The position numbers and the translations under genes are program-made. Below are positions 6,407 through 13,457 of a stretch of 17,444 nt of DNA, one piece after another. Below the pieces are notes generated by a model that saw only the letters and a program-made list of their open reading frames with translations, was not told where the DNA came from and made no database searches. Every line of letters begins with the position of its first letter. Position 1 is the first letter of the stretch. The stretch comes from an uncultured Erysipelotrichaceae bacterium. Its GTDB lineage: Bacteria; Bacillota_I; Bacilli_A; Erysipelotrichales; Coprobacillaceae. The stretch lies in assembly GCA_900317015.1 (NCBI GenBank), contig ONFH01000214.1, positions 1-17,444 of the forward strand. The letters run 5' to 3'.

Positions 6407-8269
6407 TTAAGAGATCGAATTGACCCATTTAATAAAGTTTGTCGTTGAGTCGCCAGTACGTTCAGCCGTTGTATGACCTTGTTCCCAAACAGTTGTAAAC
6501 TTCACGTTCTTGACATTCTTATTATTCTTAAGGGCAAGGGCTAAGTTCATTTCTGTCGTACTTGCTGTATCATCCTGAGCAATCCCAGTATTAATACGCC
6601 AGTATTTGGCAACCTTTGTCGTGTTATAACCTTTGTAGTAAGATGTAAGGTAGTACATTGGATTATACATATTCATACGTGTGGCAAGGGATGTTTTTAA
6701 AGAATCTGTCGCCTTTAAAGCATTGATGTAGGCCGTTGCATAAGAACTCTTATAACCAGAAAGTTTCGCATATTTAGAGGCATTCTTCTTTAAAAGGGAA
6801 GCCATTATAGCATCAAAATGCGCAGTCTTTGAATTGCCAGTCCCAAATAACATATTTTCACCCTGACTCTTACTTAAGCTATCAAAAGCTCCGACATCTT
6901 TTGTCGCAGACTTACAGTTTGTGACAAAGCCTTTTAAATTTAAGACGGTTGCCGTATTGGTTTTTTCATTATACTTGATCCATGTGCCATTCTTATTAAG
7001 TGCGGCAATATACGATTTTGCGGTTTTGTACGTCTTAGATGATTGACTTGATGTACTTGCACCTGGTGCTGTCGTACTTGATTTGGACCCTGATGGGGTA
7101 CCGCTAGGCTTTGATCCAGACGGTAAGGAACTGCTTGATTTTGAACTCGCTTGACTTGATGAAGACGAAGACATGGAAGTGGCACTGCCACCTGACATAT
7201 CACCCATTGTTGCCGACTGACCCGTTGTATAAGGGAAGGTTGTATCTTTCAAAAAGTTATTGAGAGATGTCTGAATGACCTTAATCAAATAATTATAGTA
7301 GCTTCCGGATAAATAGATCCCAGAAGAGCTCTTTGAAAGTTTTAATGTTGTAGAACCATTCTTAAGACCAAGCTTATTAATATAATTGGCATAGGCTTTA
7401 GCCATATCATTGGAAAGAGCCTTGGTAAATGTGCCTGAAGCTCGTGTGCCACTTGATGAGAACTGTCCAAGCATCCATTCATAAGATTCATTGGCGGTAT
7501 CTAAATTTGTGATTGGACACCAGGCCATGACATAGTTAATGGCATCACTGATATAAGTCCCGCTCTTTGTTTTCATAATGGAACCAATCTTTTCTAAGTA
7601 TTTAAAATAAAGTGAACTATCGCCACTGGCCCCTAAGATACTGCTTTGAGCACCGCCACCACTGTGGCCAAAGGCGACAAACTTATTTGTATTACCAGGA
7701 ATCTTCGATAAGTTATAACGAATATAACGAATGGCAGACTTAAGATCTGTGGCACCAGATGGTGCACCACTTTCACGACCACGACATCCTGCATACACAT
7801 AAACATAGCCGGCTTTTAAATATTTAGAAGATGAAGAATAATCATAAGCGGTCTGTGAAGCTTGAGAACTATAACCAGCGGTATTAATAGGGAAGATCAC
7901 CGGTGATGTTTTTGCACTGTAGCCTTTGACTTTGCCTTTTGTATTAATCGTACATGTATACGTCCCATCACTATTCTTTTTCGCGTTCATATACTTGCCT
8001 GGTACATAAATAGCTAATTCTTCATAGCCTTTTTTCGCTTTCTTTGTACAATAGGAGATGCCTATTTGATAATACACATCATTTGTTGTGTCATATTTCC
8101 ATTTCTTATTGTTTAATGAGAGTTGACTTATGTTACTTGGATTACTGACCTGACTTGCTAAAGAGGTGGTTGATGACTTCTTGCTTGTGGAAGTAGAAGA
8201 ACAGCCACTGATCACCATCGTTAGCGAGAGTAAGACAGTAAGCACACTTACTATTTTCTTAAATTTCAT
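6407..8269 (-). CDS. Tannase-like alpha/beta-hydrolase lipoprotein
   Basis: The 620-residue product is an exported lipoprotein: MKFKKIVSVL...LTMVISGC has a lipobox with Cys23. An alpha/beta-hydrolase fold follows, with nucleophile elbow GHSGGG (S203) and the block GASGDSSLYFKYLEKIGS (213-230). The C-terminal block YWRINTGIAQDDTA (D566/D567) and EQGHTTAE (H599) supply the other triad residues. These blocks resemble bacterial subtype B tannases and feruloyl-esterase-like proteins, which cleave esters of phenolic acids; the real substrate is unknown. A Ser/Gly/Pro-rich linker (about 353-413) splits the fold between nucleophile and acid. The start at 8269 has AAGGAGGA upstream; a longer in-frame ATG at 8404 would bury the signal peptide behind 45 residues and lies upstream of the promoter. 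Single-gene unit. Confidence 0.82.
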   Translation of the reverse strand: MKFKKIVSVLTVLLSLTMVISGCSSTSTSKKSSTTSLASQVSNPSNISQLSLNNKKWKYDTTNDVYYQIGISYCTKKAKKGYEELAIYVPGKYMNAKKNSDGTYTCTINTKGKVKGYSAKTSPVIFPINTAGYSSQASQTAYDYSSSSKYLKAGYVYVYAGCRGRESGAPSGATDLKSAIRYIRYNLSKIPGNTNKFVAFGHSGGGAQSSILGASGDSSLYFKYLEKIGSIMKTKSGTYISDAINYVMAWCPITNLDTANESYEWMLGQFSSSGTRASGTFTKALSNDMAKAYANYINKLGLKNGSTTLKLSKSSSGIYLSGSYYNYLIKVIQTSLNNFLKDTTFPYTTGQSATMGDMSGGSATSMSSSSSSQASSKSSSSLPSGSKPSGTPSGSKSSTTAPGASTSSQSSKTYKTAKSYIAALNKNGTWIKYNEKTNTATVLNLKGFVTNCKSATKDVGAFDSLSKSQGENMLFGTGNSKTAHFDAIMASLLKKNASKYAKLSGYKSSYATAYINALKATDSLKTSLATRMNMYNPMYYLTSYYKGYNTTKVAKYWRINTGIAQDDTASTTEMNLALALKNNKNVKNVKFTTVWEQGHTTAERTGDSTTNFIKWVNSIS

Positions 8270-8290
8270 TTTTTTCGTCCTCCTTATTTT

Positions 8291-8319
8291 ATCATAGGCA
8301 GATTTTTTTCCTTTTTCAA
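8291..8319 (-). promoter_or_regulatory. Promoter of the hydrolase lipoprotein gene
   Basis: On the minus strand TTGAAA (8319-8314), a 17-bp spacer and TATGAT (8296-8291) lie just upstream of the AAGGAGGA site, giving a very short leader. This supports the start at 8269. Confidence 0.7.
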
Positions 8320-8384
8320 AGAAATGGATGATTTCACGTATTTCCCCAATATAATCCAACATTTTACCAAAATGATGTATTTTG

Positions 8385-8414
8385 TAAGTGAGGACATTTA
8401 ACATGTAAGTTACG
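8385..8414 (+). promoter_or_regulatory. Tandem LytTR-type operator
   Basis: TAAGTGAGG (8385-8393) and TAAGTTACG (8406-8414) are direct repeats 21 bp apart, two helical turns. Each matches 8 of 9 positions of the LytTR consensus as I recall it, [TA][AC][CA]GTTN[AG][TG]. The second ends ten bases before the -35 of the LytTR gene, the usual place for LytTR activation, so autoregulation is likely. Confidence 0.65.
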
Positions 8415-8423
8415 TATATGCTA

Positions 8424-8451
8424 TTGCTCCTTAAAATTATGCAGTTATACT
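8424..8451 (+). promoter_or_regulatory. Promoter of the LytTR operon
   Basis: TTGCTC (8424-8429), a 16-bp spacer and TATACT (8446-8451). The imperfect -35 fits a promoter that needs an activator bound at 8385-8414. Confidence 0.65.
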
Positions 8452-8473
8452 AAAGATGAAAGAGGTGATGATC

Positions 8474-8893
8474 ATGCTCATAAAAATTGATTGTCCTGAT
8501 GAAGACTATGTGAAACAAGAATTGCGTGAAGGACATGTGACATTTGATGATGACGCTCCTTATGTCTTAACCATAAAAAAGACCAATCATTTGCGATTAA
8601 AAAACCAATTGATTGCTTTAAATGCCATCATCTACATTGAATCATTTTCTCATGACATCATCATTCATACGAAAGATCAAGATATTAAGGTCAGAGTTTC
8701 CTTGACAGAATTAAATAAACTGCTCAATGATGATTTCTTACGCATATCGAAATCTATCATTATTCGTAAGGATCAAATCGTTCATGCGAAAGCTTATTTT
8801 TCTTCAAAGTTTCGCTTAACGATGAGTAATGGTGATGAGGTTGATGTCACAAGAACGTATTATTATCTGTTTAGGGAAACCTTTGAATTGTGA
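8474..8893 (+). CDS. LytTR-domain DNA-binding regulator (no receiver domain)
   Basis: The 139-residue product is a stand-alone transcription factor. Residues ~45-138 form a LytTR domain: the start block LNAIIYIESFSHDIIIHT, then VRVSLTELNKLL, then FLRISKSIIIRKDQI, which corresponds to the FxRIHRSYIVN-type block of the family, and a final strand pair. There is no response-regulator receiver, only a ~45-residue N-terminal stretch, so its signal is not a classical phosphorelay. The start at 8474 sits 6 bases after GAGGTG (8462-8467); the in-frame ATG at 8456 would fall before the expected transcription start. The stop overlaps the Shine-Dalgarno site of the next gene. Two membrane proteins follow, a common context in which stand-alone LytTR proteins are held or controlled by membrane partners. 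Confidence 0.88.
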   Translation: MLIKIDCPDEDYVKQELREGHVTFDDDAPYVLTIKKTNHLRLKNQLIALNAIIYIESFSHDIIIHTKDQDIKVRVSLTELNKLLNDDFLRISKSIIIRKDQIVHAKAYFSSKFRLTMSNGDEVDVTRTYYYLFRETFEL

Positions 8894-8903
8894 GGTGAGC
8901 GAT

Positions 8904-9611
8904 ATGTTAAAAACATTAACAACTTATTACATCATATCCTTACTGATCATCATCGTTTTTATGATTGGTAGTATTATGCTTTATTATTTGTATTACAATA
9001 AGCAAATTAATAAACGTATTATCGATCATGTCAAAGGGCGTCATTTGATCACACCATTTCAGGTTGCTCTTATCATCGTCATCATAAGTTTAACGCTAAG
9101 CGTCTTTGATACATACATTTACAATAGAAACTATTCTAAGGCCTATCAAACACGTATCATCAATAGCACTGGTGAATTTGAAGAAAAAAAGATATCTTCA
9201 AAACGATTAATACAAGACTATGACAAGCATACACTTAAGACAAAATATGAAATCGTCATTTACTATACGGTCAAACATCCCGTTTATAGTGTAGATGTGC
9301 CTAAAGCTTACGTGATCTTTAAGCCTGTTAAAAAAGTCGCATGCACGCAAACATACTATTCTGTAAAAGAGTTCAAATTTGATGATCATGCTCTGCCGTT
9401 TATCAATCTTACAAATAAATCACAAGCATTAGCCTTCACAACACGCTTAAGTGGAACAACGATTCATCTGACATTTGATCAATATTATTATTCTCAAGAA
9501 GTTATTAATGCCTATACCAATAAAAATGATGATATCGATCTTCAATTTTCTGAAAAATTAAAGCAAAAAGCTTTTGGTAAAGAGCATTTGGAAATCGCAG
9601 TAAAGGTGTGA
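8904..9611 (+). CDS. Membrane protein of unknown function in LytTR operon
   Basis: I do not recognise this 235-residue protein. Two hydrophobic segments are clear: residues about 9-31 (IISLLIIIVFMIGSIMLYYLYY) and about 51-72 (FQVALIIVIISLTLSVFDTYIY), separated by a basic loop. The remaining ~160 residues are polar and beta-rich, with no obvious catalytic motif, and probably lie outside the cell. The start at 8904 follows GAGGTGA (8892-8898); an ORF starting at 8829 overlaps LytTR and is rejected. The stop is 5 bases before the next start, so all three genes are translated as one unit. It may act as sensor or target of the LytTR protein; that is inference from context only. Confidence 0.75.
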   Translation: MLKTLTTYYIISLLIIIVFMIGSIMLYYLYYNKQINKRIIDHVKGRHLITPFQVALIIVIISLTLSVFDTYIYNRNYSKAYQTRIINSTGEFEEKKISSKRLIQDYDKHTLKTKYEIVIYYTVKHPVYSVDVPKAYVIFKPVKKVACTQTYYSVKEFKFDDHALPFINLTNKSQALAFTTRLSGTTIHLTFDQYYYSQEVINAYTNKNDDIDLQFSEKLKQKAFGKEHLEIAVKV

Positions 9612-9616
9612 GAAAT

Positions 9617-10201
9617 ATGAAAAAGAAATTATGGATTTTAGTAACTACAGCACTTATTATTATTGTTCTCATGAGTGTATGGACTATTCATCGTAATAGC
9701 CAGAAAAGAAGTGATGCAAAAATCATAGGTGAAATAACTCTTAAGAGCACCGTTCAAAAAACAACGTTTGAACTTGCTGATGACTTTAGAAATTCACTTA
9801 CAGAAGATGAATACACAAAACATACGACCAAAAGAAGTGACTATAAACTGATCTATTTCACAAAGGATCACCTCAATAAAGAAGAAGGAGCGGCTGGTGA
9901 AAGTGGTAAATGGATCTATGCCTTCTTATATGATCAGAGTACGTCAAAACAGCCATCCTATCTTTATCTCACGACAAAAAGTGATGTCTATAAAACAAAG
10001 GACACACATTCACTATTGACTAAAGAAACAAGTCGCGCCTATATCATAGAAGCAGATTCAAAAGCTCTTAAAAAAGGCCATTACTCTTTAACCATTGAAG
10101 CCGGGCATATCTCACTTGCACAGTATCATAAAGAGTACAAAAATAATAGGCCACAGTTTAAAGACAAAGTGACATTTATCATCACGCTTACTCAAAAATA
10201 A
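9617..10201 (+). CDS. Membrane-anchored extracytoplasmic protein of unknown function
   Basis: The 194-residue product begins with MKKKLW and one hydrophobic segment (about 6-25), an uncleaved anchor or signal peptide without a lipobox Cys. The rest is a polar, Lys/Thr/Tyr-rich domain ending in alternating strands (VTFIITLTQK). I recognise no family. Its general design, a short anchor plus a beta-rich ectodomain of similar size, resembles the C-terminal part of the previous gene, so the two may be partners. The start at 9617 follows AAAGGTG (9602-9608); a GTG at 9608 is in frame but overlaps that site. The stop codon lies in a 14-bp tandem repeat. Confidence 0.75.
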   Translation: MKKKLWILVTTALIIIVLMSVWTIHRNSQKRSDAKIIGEITLKSTVQKTTFELADDFRNSLTEDEYTKHTTKRSDYKLIYFTKDHLNKEEGAAGESGKWIYAFLYDQSTSKQPSYLYLTTKSDVYKTKDTHSLLTKETSRAYIIEADSKALKKGHYSLTIEAGHISLAQYHKEYKNNRPQFKDKVTFIITLTQK

Positions 10202-10218
10202 GAGCTCAAAAATAAGAG
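10191..10218 (+). repeat. Perfect 14-bp tandem duplication
   Basis: CTCAAAAATAAGAG occurs twice without a gap (10191-10204 and 10205-10218). The first copy holds the stop codon of the preceding gene. CTCAAAAAT appears a third time at 10246-10254. Confidence 0.8.
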
Positions 10219-10240
10219 GAAGTGATCATCGGATGGATGA

Positions 10241-10280
10241 TTGAACTCAAAAATCCTGTTTGATATAATGAGTAAACAGG
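10241..10280 (+). promoter_or_regulatory. marR promoter with overlapping inverted-repeat operator
   Basis: TTGAAC (10241-10246), a 17-bp spacer and TATAAT (10264-10269) form a strong promoter. The -10 sits in the middle of a perfect inverted repeat, CCTGTTT (10255-10261), 12 bases, AAACAGG (10274-10280). A repressor bound there would block polymerase, as expected for MarR autorepression. Confidence 0.7.
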
Positions 10281-10292
10281 GGAGATGAGTCT

Positions 10293-10718
10293 ATGGCCAT
10301 TGAGAATCTTGGATTAGAAATACGTATTTTATCAAATCTTATTTATGATAAAGCGAATAAGGTCACGATGAGTGAAGAGAATCTGTCTTTTCATCAGGCA
10401 TCTATTCTTCAGTATTTGAAGGAGAATAGAGATAAAGAGATTGTGCAAAAGGATATTGAACATTTATTTTCTATTAAACGTTCAACCGCGAATCAAATGT
10501 TAAAATCTCTTGAAGCACGTCAGCTCATCAAACGTGTGACATCACCAAAGGATGCAAGAAAAAATATTCTCATCATCACCGATGAAGGCTTAAAAACATA
10601 TGATCATTTAGCCAGTCATCTCCATGAGGTGGTTGTGAAGCTGCATGGTGATCTTTCAGAAGAAGAACTTGCCTCATTTCAAAAAACATTACGTAAACTA
10701 TGGAGTAACATCGAATAG
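10293..10718 (+). CDS. MarR-family transcriptional regulator
   Basis: MarR proteins are dimeric winged-helix repressors that release DNA on binding small phenolic or oxidised ligands. The 141-residue product has the helix-turn-helix region LSFHQASILQYL...IVQKDIEHLFSIKRSTANQMLKSLEARQLI (31-79). The wing follows as RVTSPKDARKNILIITDEG with the D87/R89 pair of the family. A C-terminal dimerisation helix (LSEEELASFQKTLRKLW) completes it. The start follows GGGGAGATGAG. It is closely followed by an SDR-cupin gene in the same direction but separated by a terminator, so that gene is the likely target rather than an operon partner. The ligand is unknown; no Cys-based redox switch is visible. Confidence 0.92.
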   Translation: MAIENLGLEIRILSNLIYDKANKVTMSEENLSFHQASILQYLKENRDKEIVQKDIEHLFSIKRSTANQMLKSLEARQLIKRVTSPKDARKNILIITDEGLKTYDHLASHLHEVVVKLHGDLSEEELASFQKTLRKLWSNIE

Positions 10719-10735
10719 TTTACGTTTTCTTTTCT
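10691..10735 (+). terminator. Intrinsic terminator overlapping the end of marR
   Basis: ACGTAAACTA (10691-10700) pairs perfectly with TAGTTTACGT (10716-10725) around a 15-base loop, followed by TTTCTTTTCTC. The stem covers the marR stop codon. Confidence 0.65.
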
Positions 10736-10741
10736 CTTAAT

Positions 10742-10757
10742 TGTAAGTATTCTTACA
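10742..10757 (+). promoter_or_regulatory. Palindromic operator upstream of the SDR-cupin gene
   Basis: TGTAAG-TATT-CTTACA is a perfect 16-bp palindrome 23 bases before the start codon, the size of a MarR-type site. No convincing promoter boxes are seen around it. It does not resemble the inverted repeat at the marR promoter, so which regulator binds is open. Confidence 0.5.
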
Positions 10758-10780
10758 GATAAAGAAAGATAGGACATCAT

Positions 10781-12173
10781 ATGGATCAGATATTAAAAGG
10801 AAAAGTGGCCATCGTCACAGGATCGGGACAAGGAATAGGAAAGGGGATTGCCCTTTATTTAGCTGATCAAGGAGCAAAAGTTATTACCAATAACCGAGCT
10901 CCTCTCGATAAAAGCAAGATCAAAAATACAGATCATCTCTCTAAATTAGATTTTACAAGAATGTTAGCTCTTAAAGGAGATGCCAAAAGCGTCGCCAAAG
11001 AAATTATTGAAAGAGGCGGTGAAGCCACGTATTTCTTTGGGGATGTCAGCAATCAAAAGATGGCCAATGCTTTGATAGAAAAAGCCATTTATACCTATGG
11101 ACGCATTGATATTCTTGTCAATAATGCAGCGCTTCTTGGTCAAGGGACCATTGAGAACACGTCTGAAGAAGAGTGGGATCGTATGATCACGTCTAAAATG
11201 AAAGGGGGCCTATAACACAATGCATTTTGCGGTGCCTTATATGAAGAAACAAGGATTTGGTCGTATTTTAAATGCCTCTTCCAACGCCTGGCGTGGGATG
11301 GCAAACTTAGATGCTTATAGTGCAGCCAATTCTGGCATTGTTGGTTTAACAAAAGCGGCTGCTAAAGAGCTCTATGAAGATCATATTACTGTCAATGCCT
11401 ACTGCCCTCAAGCTTCCTCACCAGGACATATTCTCGAATTCACCAAAACAATCCGTTCACTTGATGCTTCACTTCGCCCTGATGAAAAGAAAATGGCAGA
11501 AATTGAACGGCAACATGGTGATGCCTATCATCTTGCTCCATTTCTTGCCTATTTATGCACTGAAGAAGCAGAATATATTAATGGCAGTGTCTTTGGCGTG
11601 AATGGAGCAGGGCAGATCGACTATTTCTCAGAATCAGAGATTACCTCCTTACTTTCTAAAAAAGGGCTCTGGACGATTGAGGAATTAGCCGATGTTGTAC
11701 CACATAAATCACTTAAGCATTATCTTCCAATTGATCAAAGGGACAGCTGGAAAGGAAGTGCGAGTGAAAACCTTTCACAAAGCGTGATCTTTGACCGTGG
11801 AGAGCCTTTTCCTGGTTTTTCCAATGAGGCTTATCTCAATATGATCTTAGGCTTTGATCATCCTTCCCATTGTTCCATCGGTAATGTAACATTTGGTCCC
11901 GGTTCTCATAACAACTGGCACCGTCACTTTGGTTATCAGGTGTTAATGGTAACAGGAGGAAAAGGGCTTTATCAGGAAAAAGGCAAACCGGTACGTTTTC
12001 TTTCTCAAGGGGATGTAGTCATCATTGAACCTGGAGTGACTCACTGGCATGGGGCGACCGCTCAAGACTGGTTTGTCCATTTAGGCATGATTTTAAATGA
12101 AGAAAAACCAACTGAGGACATGGGCATCTTGGGTGAAGAAGATTATCTTAAATGTAATAAGCAAGCAAGATAA
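10781..12173 (+). pseudogene. SDR-cupin fusion protein, split by one extra G
   Basis: The frame opening at 10781 ends early at 11215 (144 residues); the rest continues in another frame from 11220 to 12173. Removing one G from the G5 run at 11204-11208 restores KGAYNTMHFAVPYM, a normal SDR sequence, and yields one 463-residue protein. Residues 1 to ~275 are a short-chain dehydrogenase with TGSGQGIG (13-20), NNAA (114-117), the Ser block (NASS, 164-167) and Tyr179. The catalytic Lys of YxxxK is Asn183 (YSAAN). Residues ~345-440 form a cupin with NWHRHFGYQ (H380, H382, Q386) and GVTHWHG (H421/H423) as metal ligands. NAD(P)-linked oxidoreduction joined to a metal cupin is unusual. The frameshift may be a sequencing error, a phase-variable tract or true decay; the lost Lys favours reduced activity. 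Confidence 0.8.
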
Positions 12174-12204
12174 AAGGACATTCTCAAAAATGTCCTTTAT
12201 CTTG
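12166..12204. terminator. Bidirectional terminator between SDR-cupin and TM2 genes
   Basis: CAAGATAAAAGGACATT (12166-12182) pairs with AATGTCCTTTATCTTG (12189-12204) with one extra A, about 16 bp around a 6-base loop. Both converging genes end inside it: stop codons at 12171-12173 (plus) and 12199-12197 (minus). The T runs are short on both sides. Confidence 0.7.
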
Positions 12205-12622
12205 AATAATTTCCATTTACAAACGTAAAGTCTTCACTGTTGTCATAGTCATTACCATAGGCTTTCTTGCAGGCAATAATAAAATCGACTAATGTCCATA
12301 CGCCAATCATACCACCAGTAAAAAGCTTAAGTAATCCTAGACCGATCTGACCTCGTACAAAGCGGTCCACACCAAATGTGCCTAGGAAAAAACAGAAAAT
12401 CCAGGTGAAAATGTGCTTGTTATAAACACGAATATCACCACTGACATGATTCTGCTCATCACGTTTAGCAAGCAGATCACCGCCATGATAATAAAGGGCG
12501 ACCTGATCATTCTTACAAGGATTTAAATAGTCGACATGATTAATAGGAATACGAGCGAGGCGACCATCGTTAATTTGAATGGTCACTTTCCCGTATTCAA
12601 TTTCACGAATTCTTCCATACAT
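12197..12622 (-). CDS. TM2-domain membrane protein
   Basis: The 141-residue product has an N-terminal beta-rich, KOW/SH3-like region (1-60). A TM2 domain follows: HIFTWIFCFFLGTFGVDRFVRGQ (70-92) with the hallmark G-x-x-G-x-DRF loop, and GLGLLKLFTGGMIGVWTLVDF (94-114). TM2 domains are two-helix membrane modules of unclear role. The start at 12622 follows GGAGG with 8 bases between, and that site lies at the end of the XpaC gene, so the two are coupled. It is the last gene of the TelA-XpaC-TM2 operon. Confidence 0.88.
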   Translation of the reverse strand: MYGRIREIEYGKVTIQINDGRLARIPINHVDYLNPCKNDQVALYYHGGDLLAKRDEQNHVSGDIRVYNKHIFTWIFCFFLGTFGVDRFVRGQIGLGLLKLFTGGMIGVWTLVDFIIACKKAYGNDYDNSEDFTFVNGNYSR

Positions 12623-12624
12623 AA

Positions 12625-13452
12625 CTAAGCCCTCCAGTCGAAATCAGAATGGTGACCATCGCTATCGGCCATCTGTTTAATGGCTTTTGCTTCGGCTTCC
12701 ATATCAAAGGCCTCTTGTGAATCGACAGAAGCGACATAGTCTTTAAGGATCTGACTGATTGATAGAATTGCGCCTTCCACACTGACCATCGCATTGTGCT
12801 GTGGTTCTGTTAAGGTAGGTTTTGATAATAGCTTCTTATAATAAGCGAGCTGCTCAATGGTTTTAGGTAAGTAGAATGTCTCAAACTTATTCATCGCCCC
12901 CTGTTCCACTTCATTTGAAAAGCTTGGGGAAAGGAGAAGCTTTGTATCTTCCTGGATACTTAATAAGGCATTTTTGACATCCGTGTTTTTCACCATCGGG
13001 ATTAATTCATTAAGCAGTGAAAAGATTTCTGATGAACCTTCACTATATGTGTGATCCTCTTTTTGACGTGCTTTATGATTGGCTTTAATAATAAGTGTAT
13101 CATCACTGATGGAAGCCTGCTGGAATCGTCCCGCTTGAATGAGCGCTTCTAAATCACTCATAACAGTGATGTGATCCTTATCTAATTCTTTCATAAACAT
13201 AGATATAGGCGTACTGCGATACGTGCCAATAATAGGGGAGTAGAGACGATAAAGTTCATCAGTTGCTTCCACATCTAAAGGTCCCGTATCCGTCGAGTCA
13301 ATCACATCATCCTTATTTCGTTTAGAAGGTCTAATAAGTAAAACGTAGACAATCACCGCTAAAGCGATTAAGCCCATATTTTCACTCTCTAATGAACTGA
13401 CAAGTAAAACACCGATAATAACAATTGCAATAATATTTCTTTTATTATTCAT
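12625..13452 (-). CDS. XpaC-like membrane protein
   Basis: The 275-residue product has two N-terminal membrane segments (about 6-20 and 26-41) and a long cytoplasmic helical region. It resembles the XpaC family, named for 5-bromo-4-chloroindolyl phosphate hydrolysis in Bacillus but of unclear true function. XpaC and TelA genes are typically neighbours, as here, which supports the call more than any single motif. ATG 13452 was chosen because AAGGAG lies 8 bases before it; ATG 13458, which overlaps the TelA stop, has only 2 bases of spacing. The region around 45-100 holds a short linker followed by a helical repeat. Confidence 0.72.
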   Translation of the reverse strand: MNNKRNIIAIVIIGVLLVSSLESENMGLIALAVIVYVLLIRPSKRNKDDVIDSTDTGPLDVEATDELYRLYSPIIGTYRSTPISMFMKELDKDHITVMSDLEALIQAGRFQQASISDDTLIIKANHKARQKEDHTYSEGSSEIFSLLNELIPMVKNTDVKNALLSIQEDTKLLLSPSFSNEVEQGAMNKFETFYLPKTIEQLAYYKKLLSKPTLTEPQHNAMVSVEGAILSISQILKDYVASVDSQEAFDMEAEAKAIKQMADSDGHHSDFDWRA

Positions 13453-13457
13453 AAACA

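Noticed and set aside
6940..7203. 87-codon minus-strand open frame
   Set aside because: It is an out-of-frame reading of the Ser-rich linker of the hydrolase gene.
8270..8404. 45-residue N-terminal extension of the hydrolase lipoprotein
   Set aside because: It would bury the lipoprotein signal and lies upstream of the predicted promoter; ATG 8269 has a good AAGGAGGA.
11140..11601. Short frames on both strands inside the SDR-cupin gene
   Set aside because: They overlap the well-supported dehydrogenase domain and match nothing.
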